DNA of 64,000 bases from Bdellovibrionales bacterium GWA2_49_15 (GTDB lineage: Bacteria > Bdellovibrionota > Bacteriovoracia > Bacteriovoracales > Bacteriovoracaceae): positions 98,250 through 162,249 of the forward strand of contig MEPP01000023.1 in the NCBI GenBank assembly GCA_001769855.1, in the 5' to 3' direction. Below, piece by piece: positions 17,588-25,544 of the stretch. The notes beneath the pieces were generated by a model that worked only from the letters and a program-made list of their open reading frames with translations, was not told the origin of the DNA and did no database searches. Position numbers and translations under genes: made by a program. Position 1 is the stretch's first letter. Each line of letters opens with the position of its first letter.

Positions 17588-19039
17588 CTAATTCGGAAGA
17601 GCCACGACCGGCGACGCGAAGCCCTTGCTGCCAATGTTCACCTTGCCATTGCCGTTAATCCAGTTGGCGCGCCCCCATGGTGTGTTGCTCATGATGATCC
17701 GTTCACTGTCTACGTGAGCGTGAATCCGAAGATCGACAATTCGGTTATCGAGGACGGAAAGGTGTTCAAATTCCTGGACGATAAATTCTTTGGGTCGGTA
17801 ATGCATTTTCTCAATAATCGTATTCAACGAACTCATCGATTCTTTTTTCCCGATCCAAACGCCTGAGCCCCCGTCCTCATTCACTTTTTTTATGACGTAG
17901 CGGTCCTTGTTGCAACGAAGATTTGTCAGAATACTTCGATCCACTCGCCATTCCCGGTGCTGGGTTCGAATGGCCACCGACTTTGCGGGAATGCTGGCCA
18001 GGAGAGGTGTCTCCTTGAGAAAACGGTGAATCATTGAGTCGACAAAGAGACCGAAAATCTTATCGTTCACAAATTGAACACCGGGTGAAAAGTTGGTCCA
18101 CGCATGGCCGTTTACAAGTGCGGTGCCAAGTGAGGGAGCACGGATAAGGGCGCGGACGATCTCATTTTGGTAAGCGCTATTTTTCGGATCGCGAAGCTTT
18201 GTCATTTGAATTCGAATGGCGCGGTTGTCAAGCTGTTCGGGGCCGGCATGAAAGATGAGTGCCCCAATCCGCTGGATTGTTCCCGATTTCTTCAGAAAAA
18301 TTCCGGCCTCTTTTCCTTCCCTGATTTCGATTTTCCTCAGTTGATTAGAAGACGTCGTGGAGTCAATACCAAATTTGGCAAAAATCTGAGCGAGTCTCCG
18401 CGTTTCCTGATCAGACTCGTCTTTATAGGGGCGTAAATAGAGGAGCGGAATTCCATTATTTTGTGCCGCTTTTTGCGTGAAATATTGGGCCAGAATGGTA
18501 AAGAATTTTTCTGGATCGTTCGGGCGTGGGAGCATCTCGTGAAGGCCTGGCATCAGCTTGTAGAGAATCTTCTGACCTTGCACGAGATCTCCGATTCCAC
18601 CGATAATGCCAGCGCTGTCTTCGACCACTCGCCAACGGCCGGCCCGGTCACGGATGATGTCGGGGCCGTAAGGAAAGGCAAGCTGATCAGGATTAACCTT
18701 TCGAAGGAGGTTGCCCATATGGTGGCGTGCAATCATGGAATGAAGTGTGTCCGCTGGCATAACGCGGTTCCAGCGAGACCCTTTGGTACAGTAGTCGCGA
18801 AGAAATGCTAGAATCGCCCGTGCCCGCTGCTCAACTCCTCGACTCAGGAACTGAAATTCCTCTTGAGTCAGGAGTCGTGGAAGAGGATCTTGAGCGTAGT
18901 CTCCAGCAAAAAGTCGTTTCGAGCGCACATGGAGCGCGCGGCGCTCTTTAGGCGGCAGGGATTTCCAATGATGAACCACTCCGGCATAGTGCGGTCTGGC
19001 CTGGCCATCGGTGCTGAAAAGCTCATTGTAGTAGGTCAT
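17588..19039 (-). CDS. circularly permuted ATP-grasp family protein
   Basis: 483 residues resembling the circularly permuted ATP-grasp proteins (DUF404/DUF407 type). Diagnostic blocks are FPYGPDIIRDRAGRWRVVEDSAG (about residues 120-145, shown here in one short run of the family's YGxDxxRDxxGxWRVxED motif), a central lysine/arginine-rich region, KVNEDGGSGVWIGK, and FIVQEFE...DLRIHAHV near the end, which should bind ATP and metal. Such enzymes form amide bonds between a carboxylate and an amine, often on peptides. The usual partners (alpha-E protein, transglutaminase-like protease) are absent here. No signal peptide is visible. The substrate is unknown. Confidence 0.65.
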   Translation of the reverse strand: MTYYNELFSTDGQARPHYAGVVHHWKSLPPKERRALHVRSKRLFAGDYAQDPLPRLLTQEEFQFLSRGVEQRARAILAFLRDYCTKGSRWNRVMPADTLHSMIARHHMGNLLRKVNPDQLAFPYGPDIIRDRAGRWRVVEDSAGIIGGIGDLVQGQKILYKLMPGLHEMLPRPNDPEKFFTILAQYFTQKAAQNNGIPLLYLRPYKDESDQETRRLAQIFAKFGIDSTTSSNQLRKIEIREGKEAGIFLKKSGTIQRIGALIFHAGPEQLDNRAIRIQMTKLRDPKNSAYQNEIVRALIRAPSLGTALVNGHAWTNFSPGVQFVNDKIFGLFVDSMIHRFLKETPLLASIPAKSVAIRTQHREWRVDRSILTNLRCNKDRYVIKKVNEDGGSGVWIGKKESMSSLNTIIEKMHYRPKEFIVQEFEHLSVLDNRIVDLRIHAHVDSERIIMSNTPWGRANWINGNGKVNIGSKGFASPVVALPN

Positions 19040-19134
19040 ATTTTGTTTGCTCCACTAATGTTTGTTATTTGATCAAGAATTTCATGTCCCGAAATCGCCT
19101 GTTTTTTCCATGAGGCCCATCTTCTCGGCGACAA

Positions 19135-19153
19135 GGTGCCAGGAGCTTTATCC
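19135..19153. repeat. GGTGCCAGG-type dispersed repeat
   Basis: GGTGCCAGGAGCTTTATCC, identical over 19 bp to 21092-21110 and matching the first 15 bp of 25018-25032. It lies between the ATP-grasp gene and the exported partner gene of copy B. The same repeat closes the other side of that module at 21092, so two direct copies bracket 19154-21091. Confidence 0.55.
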
Positions 19154-19241
19154 GCTGGAAAATTTCGGAAAATTTAAATCTATATTACTTGAGAGATGAG
19201 GAAGAAAGAATCGCGCCGCCTTCATTCCTCTCTGTGCAATT

Positions 19242-19625
19242 TTACTCACAGTCATGGACAAAATAACTGAGGCACTTTTTGCGATCAACTGTTCGAATCG
19301 ATTTCCATCTCCAATAGTAGTTATTGGTGGCATAAAGGGTTTTGCCTGACCCTTGCAAGATAAGGTACCGATATTTTTTTTTGAGTGCCGTAATTTTTCT
19401 TTCTAATTCTTTGCATGTATCGAAATAGACTCCGGTCATGACAAGAAAATCATGGGTTAGTTCACCCTCCTGATAGACGATGCCAAATGGCCCTCGCTCA
19501 TCAGCTTCTGTAGCATCACATTCTGCCTTGATATGCGAGGACGGTACTTTTCGATCAAACTCTTCCGCCAACAAAAATGAGGGGATAGTCAATCCCAGTA
19601 AGAAAAAATAAATTATTTTCTTCAT
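19242..19625 (-). CDS. small exported Cys-containing partner protein (copy B)
   Basis: 127 residues with a signal peptide (residues 1-20, IIYFFLLGLTIPSFLLA). The mature chain has cysteines at KAEC, DTCKELERKI, KKCLSYF and the C-terminal HDCE. It shares an ordered set of short matches with the copy A partner (C-x4-D, I-x-Y, H-x-F-x-V, TC-x4-x-I, L-x-G, YxW, C-x2-YF). Its ATG overlaps the stop of the fusion gene (ATGA), so the two are translationally coupled. Probably periplasmic. No family is recognised; an inhibitor or immunity protein for the transglycosylase is the leading inference, a co-factor the alternative. Confidence 0.7.
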   Translation of the reverse strand: MKKIIYFFLLGLTIPSFLLAEEFDRKVPSSHIKAECDATEADERGPFGIVYQEGELTHDFLVMTGVYFDTCKELERKITALKKKYRYLILQGSGKTLYATNNYYWRWKSIRTVDRKKCLSYFVHDCE

Positions 19626-20638
19626 CTATATCTCTGATAAATGCTTAAGAAATCGTTCATCACTTTTAACGACCTATGCCCATTCTTTTTGAGATCTGGA
19701 CCTAACCCTTTATATTCAACAATTGTCTCGACCCAGGTGGGAGATCGTTGTAGCCTTTTTTGGAGTATTTCTCTTTTCCTAAAGAGCCATCGGATTGCGG
19801 CACAAAGATTTTTACTTGGTGTGAAAAGTTCTTCTTTTGCGAAATCAATGTAGTGATCTTTAATTTCACCCTTTCTATCTTTCAAAATTTTTAGTGTTTG
19901 TTCGGTGATTTGAACCAGCCCCCGAGCAGGACCTATGGTCTTCTTATTTTTTGCAATGGCAAGTGGATTAAATCGTGATTCTGACTCAATAAGTGCTTTG
20001 ATAAAATTCACCTCTATAGGGAGATCTGGAGTGAAAATATCATTCCAATATCGGCACCAGCCAGCAATGAGAATGTCATACGCGTTAGGTTCAATTATTC
20101 TTTCATTTCCCGAATACGGGAGTGGCAAAGGTTGCGTATTTATAAATGAGCTATTTAAAGATATCAAATCTACTTCTTCACCCGTCAGCCGATCTTTGCC
20201 CGAGGGATTTTTACGGCAATGACCATCGACGTCCTGCATTTGTCTGCCAATCGGGTATCTTGGATGTCTCACCACCCAATGTTGACCATAGGGACACACT
20301 CGCCAGGGGTGAAGAGGGCGAGTGTGGGGGCCCCAAATCTCAATCTTCTCTCTGCGAATGCTTGGAAGGTAAGGAGCATACAATTCATCCCAGGAAGTGA
20401 TATCCATTTTATAGGGTAGGTTAGATTCTTCACAGGCCACTTTGAAGAGAGAAATTCTCTTTCCCAACTCCTTGGATTTGGATTTAACGGCTAAATCGAT
20501 ATCAGAAAAAAGTTTATGTTTTCCCGTCGCCCTTGAACCAAAGAGAAAAATTTTTGCGTCAGGAAGATCTCCAAAAAATTGCGAGATTTTTTTTTCAATT
20601 TCCTGGAATTCTTCGTTTTTAAGGCCGTAAGTTCTCAT
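19622..20638 (-). CDS. MNT nucleotidyltransferase / lytic transglycosylase fusion (copy B, intact active sites)
   Basis: 338 residues, three parts. Residues 1-105 are an MNT-type minimal nucleotidyltransferase: FLFGSRATGKHKLFSDIDLA carries Gly34-Ser35 and the metal-binding Asp46 and Asp48, with Asp79 (YKMDI) as the third carboxylate. Residues 112-150 are a Cys/His segment (CPYGQHWVVRH, VDGHCRKNPSGKD) that could bind zinc. Residues ~208-330 look like a lytic transglycosylase: KALIESESRFNP (Glu220 the likely catalytic residue), RGLVQITEQT and NLCAAIRWLF. No signal peptide or membrane segment is seen, so the route of the transglycosylase to peptidoglycan is unclear. It overlaps a broken HepT-like gene upstream and an exported protein gene downstream, both by ATGA. 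Confidence 0.78.
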   Translation of the reverse strand: MRTYGLKNEEFQEIEKKISQFFGDLPDAKIFLFGSRATGKHKLFSDIDLAVKSKSKELGKRISLFKVACEESNLPYKMDITSWDELYAPYLPSIRREKIEIWGPHTRPLHPWRVCPYGQHWVVRHPRYPIGRQMQDVDGHCRKNPSGKDRLTGEEVDLISLNSSFINTQPLPLPYSGNERIIEPNAYDILIAGWCRYWNDIFTPDLPIEVNFIKALIESESRFNPLAIAKNKKTIGPARGLVQITEQTLKILKDRKGEIKDHYIDFAKEELFTPSKNLCAAIRWLFRKREILQKRLQRSPTWVETIVEYKGLGPDLKKNGHRSLKVMNDFLSIYQRYR

Positions 20639-20965
20639 TTGAGTTGCATTTGTAAGGTAGAATAAAGTTGGTGACAGCAGATTAAAAAAACAGGAACTCT
20701 TTTGAAGAGCTCTTCCGCAACTTCAGGATGATAGAGATGACTGGTTTTATTTCTAGCTTCCAAAAATAAAATCCACTGTTCGGGGTTCGACTTTGTACTC
20801 ATGATATTCGAGAACCTTTTTAGCTGAATTCCATGCAATCTCAAGGCAATATTCAAATCGCTGGATAATCCCATCTCGTTCCAGCAGACTCGATGGCGGC
20901 CGTGCCATGGCCTCATCCAGTTTCTGGAGGACCTTGCTATAATTATCAAGTCTCGGTTTATTCAT
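20635..20965 (-). pseudogene. broken HepT/HI0074-type nucleotidyltransferase partner gene
   Basis: The first frame (20965 down to 20753) reads LLERDGIIQRFEYCLEIAWNSAKKVLEY, the characteristic helix of the HI0074/HepT-like family, then stops. A second frame (to 20635) resumes the family with LEARNKTSHLYHPEVAEELF, matching the RN-x4-H region. Between them about a dozen family residues are missing, so a deletion with frameshift broke the gene. In HI0073/HI0074 and MntA/HepT modules this protein pairs with an MNT nucleotidyltransferase, which is exactly what follows here with an ATGA overlap. The tail may still be read if frameshifting occurs. Confidence 0.72.
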
Positions 20966-21004
20966 CCTAATAGAATGTCATAAAATGCTTTAGATATATA
21001 ACGT

Positions 21005-21037
21005 GAAATAAAAAAGCCCCGCATTTTACAGGGCCTC
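21005..21037 (-). terminator. possible Rho-independent terminator
   Basis: On the minus strand GGCCCTG and a CGGGGC-type arm enclose a short A/T loop and are followed by CTTTTTTATT. The stem is short (about 5-6 pairs). It could end transcription from the helicase gene upstream on that strand and shield the HepT-like module. Confidence 0.45.
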
Positions 21038-21091
21038 CAAACGGCGTGCTTCGGGATAGTGACGCTGTGTGCTGTGTGCCAGGCGGAACCG

Positions 21092-21110
21092 GGTGCCAGG
21101 AGCTTTATCC
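21092..21110. repeat. GGTGCCAGG-type dispersed repeat
   Basis: GGTGCCAGGAGCTTTATCC, identical to 19135-19153 and in the same orientation. A partial relative, GTGCCAGG, stands at 21077-21084. Confidence 0.55.
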
Positions 21111-21252
21111 TTATTCATTTATTTTTAAAGAAAACCTGGATTTTTGAAATAAAGCAGATTGTAGTTTTAATAGCTCATCAATGGTGGTGAGAACTCTAAG
21201 TGATCCACAACTTGAATTTGAACTCTTGGAAGAGCTGATTCGAGCGTTGGTA

Positions 21253-21292
21253 TAAGTATCTGGTCGGGCCAAGACCTGGAGTTATGTGCAAC
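21253..21292 (-). pseudogene. 40-bp remnant of a DUF4143-type ATPase gene
   Basis: 36 of 40 bases match 26214-26253, an internal part of the intact ATPase gene at 25545-26714 (the segment encoding LHITPGLGPTRYL). No open frame remains around it. It shows that an ATPase copy once stood next to the helicase gene. Confidence 0.6.
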
Positions 21293-21302
21293 ATGTCGGG
21301 GG

Positions 21303-24300
21303 TTATGAAAAAAGATATTGAAAATCCTCACGAGTCATTTTTCTCAAAAAGGAATGGTCGCTACACATAATGGCGTTTGCCAGATCACGCTTTTTACTTT
21401 GAAGATCAAGAATTTTCTCTTCCACCGTATTTTTGCTAATCAAACGATAGGCGGTTACCTTTCTAGTCTGGCCAATGCGGTGGGCGCGATCGATTGCCTG
21501 GGCCTCGGCGGCGGGATTCCACCACGGATCAAGAATAAAACAGTAGTCCGCAGCAGTCAGATTGAGTCCAAGGCCACCGGCCTTCAAACTGATAAGGAAC
21601 ACCGTAGGCCCTTCACTGCTTTGGAAATTATCGACGCTCTCCTGTCTTTTAGTGCTTTGACCGTCGAGATATTCATAGCGAATCTTGCGTTGATCTAATC
21701 CCTGCGCCACAATTTGAAGCAGGGAGGTGAACTGGGAAAAGACCAAGGCCTTATGTCCCTCTTCAAGGAGAATTTCAAGTTTTTCAAATAAAACATCTAA
21801 TTTCCCGGACTCTTGAGAAACACCAACTTTATGATCTTTAAGAAGCGCCGGATGACAGGCCGATTGTCTAAGCCGTAAAAGCGCCTCAAGAATATTCATT
21901 TGGTTTTTGCCCATCCCATCCTGTTCTATTTTTGACGAGAGCAGAGTGTGATAATAGGTCTTAAGTTCTTCATAGGTTTTTTTCTGCCCAGGCGGTAAGT
22001 CAACATAAAGTGTATGCTCTTCTTTTTCGGGAAGATCTTTTAACACCTCGGATTTCTTTCTACGCAAGATGAGCGGACGAAGAGCATTTAAGATCTGGCT
22101 TAGATCACTATCCTCGGCGTGAGAGTAGTTTTTTGAAAAAGAATGAGAAAAAAGGCCTGGATTTAAAAAATCAAAAATTGAGAAAAGTTCTCCAATATGA
22201 TTTTCCACAGGAGTACCGCTCAAGGCCAGACGGTGATTGCATTTCAAAAGCCTTACGGCCTTAGTAATCTGAGCGGTACTATTTTTTATGCTTTGGGCCT
22301 CATCAAGAATAATGTCATCAAAGACAATATCCTTGAGAAAGACAATATCTCGCCTCACGATATGGTACGAGGTAAGAATCAAATCGTATTTACGCAATTC
22401 ATCCCATGTTTTTTTTCGCTCCCCTTCCTGGTACACCAAAACTTTAAGTGTTGGGGTGAACTTCGAGGCCTCCGCACTCCAATTGCAAACGACAGTTTTA
22501 GGTGCCACGATCAGCGAGGGGGGCCGTTTGCCGGAAGAATTTTCTTTTTTTAAGGCCAACAAGGCCAGAACCTGGATGGTTTTGCCCAGACCCATATCGT
22601 CGGCCAGACATCCCCCGAGTGACATCCTTTGAAGAAAATCCAACCATGCCAGTCCAACTTTCTGATAGTCGCGAAGTTTTCCTTTAAATGATTTTGGCGG
22701 ATTCATGGGACTGATGCCGTTTAAATTAGCTAACTCCGCACGCCATTTGGTAAATTTCCGATCGAGCTTCATCCCACCCATCTCAGCGAGCAGGTAATCC
22801 AAAAGAATGCCCTGCGAAGCCTTAAAACGTACGTGACCATCAACTAATTCAGGGTTAAGCGCCGCCAGCTTCTCAAAGCGTTTTAAATAGTCATTAGGAA
22901 GAATGCCCAATGATAGTTTGCCAATTTCAATCATCCCTTTTCGATCTGCAATTGCTTGTAAAAGCTCTGGCATATTGAAAGTTTGATCACCAAACGTCAT
23001 CTTGGCCGAAAGGTCAAACCAATCAATCCCCGAGGAAATAGACATGCCAAATGTTTTAGCGGCATGAACTCTTTTATCCTCTATGTAGATTGGAACATCC
23101 AAGGATGAAAGACCTTGGGCCAATGGAAAGAGAGACATTTTTGGTATCCTAAAAGAACTTTCACTGCTTATCCATTGAAGCTCAGAAATTGCGAGGAAGG
23201 CGTTGGCGATCATATTTTCACGCGGCCTATCTCGATGCATCCGTTTCATCGCTTGAACATTTTCTCCATCGGGAAAAACTCCGATAATTTCTTGAGTACT
23301 AATCTCGGGGGATATCCCTAATGGGGCAGAGTACGTGATTTCACCATACTTGAGTTCAAGATGTCCTTGCATATATTCCGGATTTGGTCCTTTTGATATC
23401 AAAACTAGCTTGGCATTAAGGGGCATGGCCTCGTCTTTAATTTTGATCTTGTCAGGCAGCGAGATGGTATTGATACCAAAAAGAGCTGAGGCCTGCATGT
23501 AAAAGCTAAAAAATTCCTGGGGAAGAATATTCATCCCGTGCTGATGATCCTTGGCCAGTCGTAAGGCATTGAGAATTTTTCTATCTTTAACACGAGTTAA
23601 AACACCATCAAAAATATAAATATCATCACAGATTCGTGCGATGTGCTTAATGACAGGACCATTGCACTGGTCGCGTTTGAATATGATCATCATCTGATAA
23701 GCAGAATCGGGCCGTTCAAGAAAAGAAATCTCGACAAAGATTGGAAACGCAGAATTCAACGTGGCCGGGATCAACCCATTATTGTCCAGCAAGCGCAACT
23801 TGCCTTCACCCGAAACTTTAGCGAAAAAGATCTCAAAATAACTTTTCGGTATCTTCGCAATAGATAGGCGCACATTTTCTGGAAACATTGAACTGCGGTA
23901 GTTGTATCCTGAAGAATCCATGGCAAATGGAATCATCATTTCTAAAATTGGTCTATCAGAGGGATCATAACCATCGAGGTCCTCGATTTTGACTGTACAA
24001 GGACTGAAATTGCTCCAGGTTTCATTTTTTCTCATTTCCTCACGATAAAGAAAGACAGTCAAAGAAGTAGGATCATGTCGAGATAGAGGCCCTTCCTTCA
24101 AGACATACCAGATCCTACGTGGCCGTTTGAAGATGGTTGGATTGGGGGTATCAGTACTTTTCTGGTTTCCCACGTTTTGCAAAACGTACTGCCATGTTGA
24201 TTCATTTTGGATCTGCTCGATAGCAGCATAGATTCTTGTCTGTAAGGCCACGGGAGGCCGTTCGGTTTTGAGAATGGTGCGGTAAAAACCATTTCCCGCC

Positions 24301-24782
24301 ATTACTCTATCGATGGCACGTTGGAGTATGACCTCTTCAACATTAACTGGGGGCCAGGGAGGTTCCTTTTGCTCGGGTTCAACAAAATCGTCTTCCCAAT
24401 CCTCTTCCCAATCGTCGTCATCATCGCCAAATGGAACTTCTTCGTTAAACTCGAATACGAGACGCTTTATGGGGTGATCAATGCAAGCAAACTTGGCCTC
24501 AGTGCGGGCGGCCTTCAAAATAGTGGCCCAAAGATGTTTACATCCACCAATATCCATAAAGTAGGGACAAGTACAAGAGGCCTTGATGAAATTGGAATCC
24601 TGCCATGCAAGCTCAATTTCATAATGCTTACTTCCCATGACCATGGCGTGTAGTTGCGTGGGACTGTCTTGAATAATTGAAACTTTATTTTCTCGATAAT
24701 ATGCCCCTCCCCTCACTTTAATGGTGTCCTCAAAGTGTGGCGAGGCAAGCAGGAGAAGATCTTTTATTTCACGATTTTGCAC
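21303..24782 (-). CDS. SWIM-domain SNF2/Rad54-family helicase
   Basis: 1159 residues. A SWIM zinc finger is at residues 70-83 (Cys70, Cys72, Cys81, His83 in CTCPYFMDIGGCKHLW). A long middle region follows, rich in acidic residues near 120-140 (DDDDDWEEDWEDD). The SNF2 ATPase fills the C-terminal ~480 residues: LADDMGLGKTIQVLALL (Walker A), LDEAQSIKN (Walker B), LSGTPVENH (motif III), then the second lobe with LVFSQF and AIDRAHRIGQTRKVTAYR (motif VI). All motifs look intact. It should translocate on DNA or remodel DNA-protein complexes; no restriction or methylase gene is adjacent, so a defence role is not supported. It stands among gene fragments on both sides. Confidence 0.9.
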   Translation of the reverse strand: MQNREIKDLLLLASPHFEDTIKVRGGAYYRENKVSIIQDSPTQLHAMVMGSKHYEIELAWQDSNFIKASCTCPYFMDIGGCKHLWATILKAARTEAKFACIDHPIKRLVFEFNEEVPFGDDDDDWEEDWEDDFVEPEQKEPPWPPVNVEEVILQRAIDRVMAGNGFYRTILKTERPPVALQTRIYAAIEQIQNESTWQYVLQNVGNQKSTDTPNPTIFKRPRRIWYVLKEGPLSRHDPTSLTVFLYREEMRKNETWSNFSPCTVKIEDLDGYDPSDRPILEMMIPFAMDSSGYNYRSSMFPENVRLSIAKIPKSYFEIFFAKVSGEGKLRLLDNNGLIPATLNSAFPIFVEISFLERPDSAYQMMIIFKRDQCNGPVIKHIARICDDIYIFDGVLTRVKDRKILNALRLAKDHQHGMNILPQEFFSFYMQASALFGINTISLPDKIKIKDEAMPLNAKLVLISKGPNPEYMQGHLELKYGEITYSAPLGISPEISTQEIIGVFPDGENVQAMKRMHRDRPRENMIANAFLAISELQWISSESSFRIPKMSLFPLAQGLSSLDVPIYIEDKRVHAAKTFGMSISSGIDWFDLSAKMTFGDQTFNMPELLQAIADRKGMIEIGKLSLGILPNDYLKRFEKLAALNPELVDGHVRFKASQGILLDYLLAEMGGMKLDRKFTKWRAELANLNGISPMNPPKSFKGKLRDYQKVGLAWLDFLQRMSLGGCLADDMGLGKTIQVLALLALKKENSSGKRPPSLIVAPKTVVCNWSAEASKFTPTLKVLVYQEGERKKTWDELRKYDLILTSYHIVRRDIVFLKDIVFDDIILDEAQSIKNSTAQITKAVRLLKCNHRLALSGTPVENHIGELFSIFDFLNPGLFSHSFSKNYSHAEDSDLSQILNALRPLILRRKKSEVLKDLPEKEEHTLYVDLPPGQKKTYEELKTYYHTLLSSKIEQDGMGKNQMNILEALLRLRQSACHPALLKDHKVGVSQESGKLDVLFEKLEILLEEGHKALVFSQFTSLLQIVAQGLDQRKIRYEYLDGQSTKRQESVDNFQSSEGPTVFLISLKAGGLGLNLTAADYCFILDPWWNPAAEAQAIDRAHRIGQTRKVTAYRLISKNTVEEKILDLQSKKRDLANAIMCSDHSFLRKMTREDFQYLFS

Positions 24783-24826
24783 AAGACAAAATGTATCAAG
24801 TTTAAGCTAGGCCGTCGAATTCTCTG

Positions 24827-24856
24827 ATTCTGAGACATTAAGAAATTGACCTGTCC
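24827..24856 (-). pseudogene. 30-bp exact remnant of the second ATPase gene
   Basis: These 30 bases are identical to 28185-28214 inside the intact ATPase gene at 27637-28842 (the segment for LNVSELAN). No frame is left around it. The rest of 24783-25049 shows no gene; it contains GC-mixed debris and the repeat at 25018. Confidence 0.6.
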
Positions 24857-25017
24857 TGGAATCATCATTGCAAAGTTAGGCGGAATCCCCTAGGTAGACC
24901 TTTAAAATTGCCGCCCTGTCTTTAGGAGTCAGACAGAACTTAGAGACAATTTATACAAGACCCTTGAGGACGTGGCGACTGGTGGTGATCCTCGTTTAAT
25001 CCCCACAAAGTACCCGA

Positions 25018-25032
25018 GGTGCCAGGAGCTTT
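25018..25032. repeat. GGTGCCAGG-type dispersed repeat
   Basis: GGTGCCAGGAGCTTT followed by TTC, the third direct copy of the repeat at 19135 and 21092. It ends 17 bp before the truncated ATPase fragment, so it marks the break point of that gene. Confidence 0.5.
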
Positions 25033-25049
25033 TTCACAGATACCCTTAA

Positions 25050-25445
25050 AAAGAACTGAAAAATGTGGTCAAATTCCCGCAGCGTGAGTCGTTTTTTATC
25101 CTTGGTCCCAGGCAAACAGGAAAAAGCACTCTAGTTAGAACTCGGCTGGAGGAAAAAAAATATTTTGAGATTAATCTGATCGAAGACTCTCTTCTTAAAA
25201 AATACTCCCAAGATCCGGATCAATTAATAAAAGACGTTGAGTTTCAAATTGAAGAGGAAAAAGTAAAACATATCTTTATTGATAAAATTCAAAAAATACC
25301 CCAACTGTTAAATCCCATTCAGGCCATGATTGATAAGCATAAAGTTCAGTTCATTCACTCGGGTCCAAGTGCAAGAAAACTCATCCGGATGCATGGCAAC
25401 CTTTTAGGTGGCCGCGCGATCATGATTAATCTTTTTCCGCTGTAA
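25050..25445 (+). pseudogene. N-terminal fragment of a DUF4143-type AAA ATPase
   Basis: The open frame (from about 25050; GTG at 25065) encodes KFPQRESFFILGPRQTGKST, the typical family opening with an intact Walker A, but the first residues of the family are missing and the frame stops after GGRAIMINLFPL, near the end of the ATPase core. Decay is visible inside: the Walker B acid is Lys (FIDKIQKIP where relatives have DEIQ), and SGPSARKL replaces the usual TGSSARKL. It may be the front half of the gene whose back half is at 27006-27635 on the same strand. Confidence 0.7.
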
Positions 25446-25486
25446 GCGCGCCATCTTCTTAATATCGCGCCGGCAGCGGACAGGAG

Positions 25487-25530
25487 CAACCTGCGCCGGA
25501 CAGTGGAACGATGCGCAAATCAACAGACAC
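25487..25530. repeat. 44-bp direct repeat, copy 1
   Basis: Begins CAACCTGCGCCGGACAGTGG. The copy at 26840-26882 is nearly identical (a few base changes) and in the same orientation. The two flank the intact ATPase gene 25545-26714. Copy 1 lies just downstream of its stop codon. Confidence 0.65.
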
Positions 25531-25544
25531 TTTAGTAATGGTCG

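Larger units (their letters stand above)
20966..21302. other. gene-free stretch with terminator, repeats and remnants
   Basis: No intact gene. It holds a terminator-like hairpin (21005-21037), the second GGTGCCAGG repeat (21092-21110) with a shorter relative at 21077, a short open frame at 21181-21255 (MVVRTLSDPQLEFELLEEL and a few more residues) that looks like the tail of an unknown gene, and a 40-bp ATPase gene remnant (21253-21292). It reads as accumulated debris between two modules. Confidence 0.6.

Noticed and set aside
21181..21255. Short frame MVVRTLSDPQLEFELLEEL and a few residues
   Set aside because: Only 24 codons from the Met, with a stop a few codons before; it may be the tail of a vanished gene but no family can be named, so it is mentioned only within the debris region.
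21303..24782. SNF2 helicase as part of a phage-defence system
   Set aside because: SNF2 helicases do occur in defence systems, but no methylase, nuclease or PLD partner stands next to it; the neighbours are fragments.
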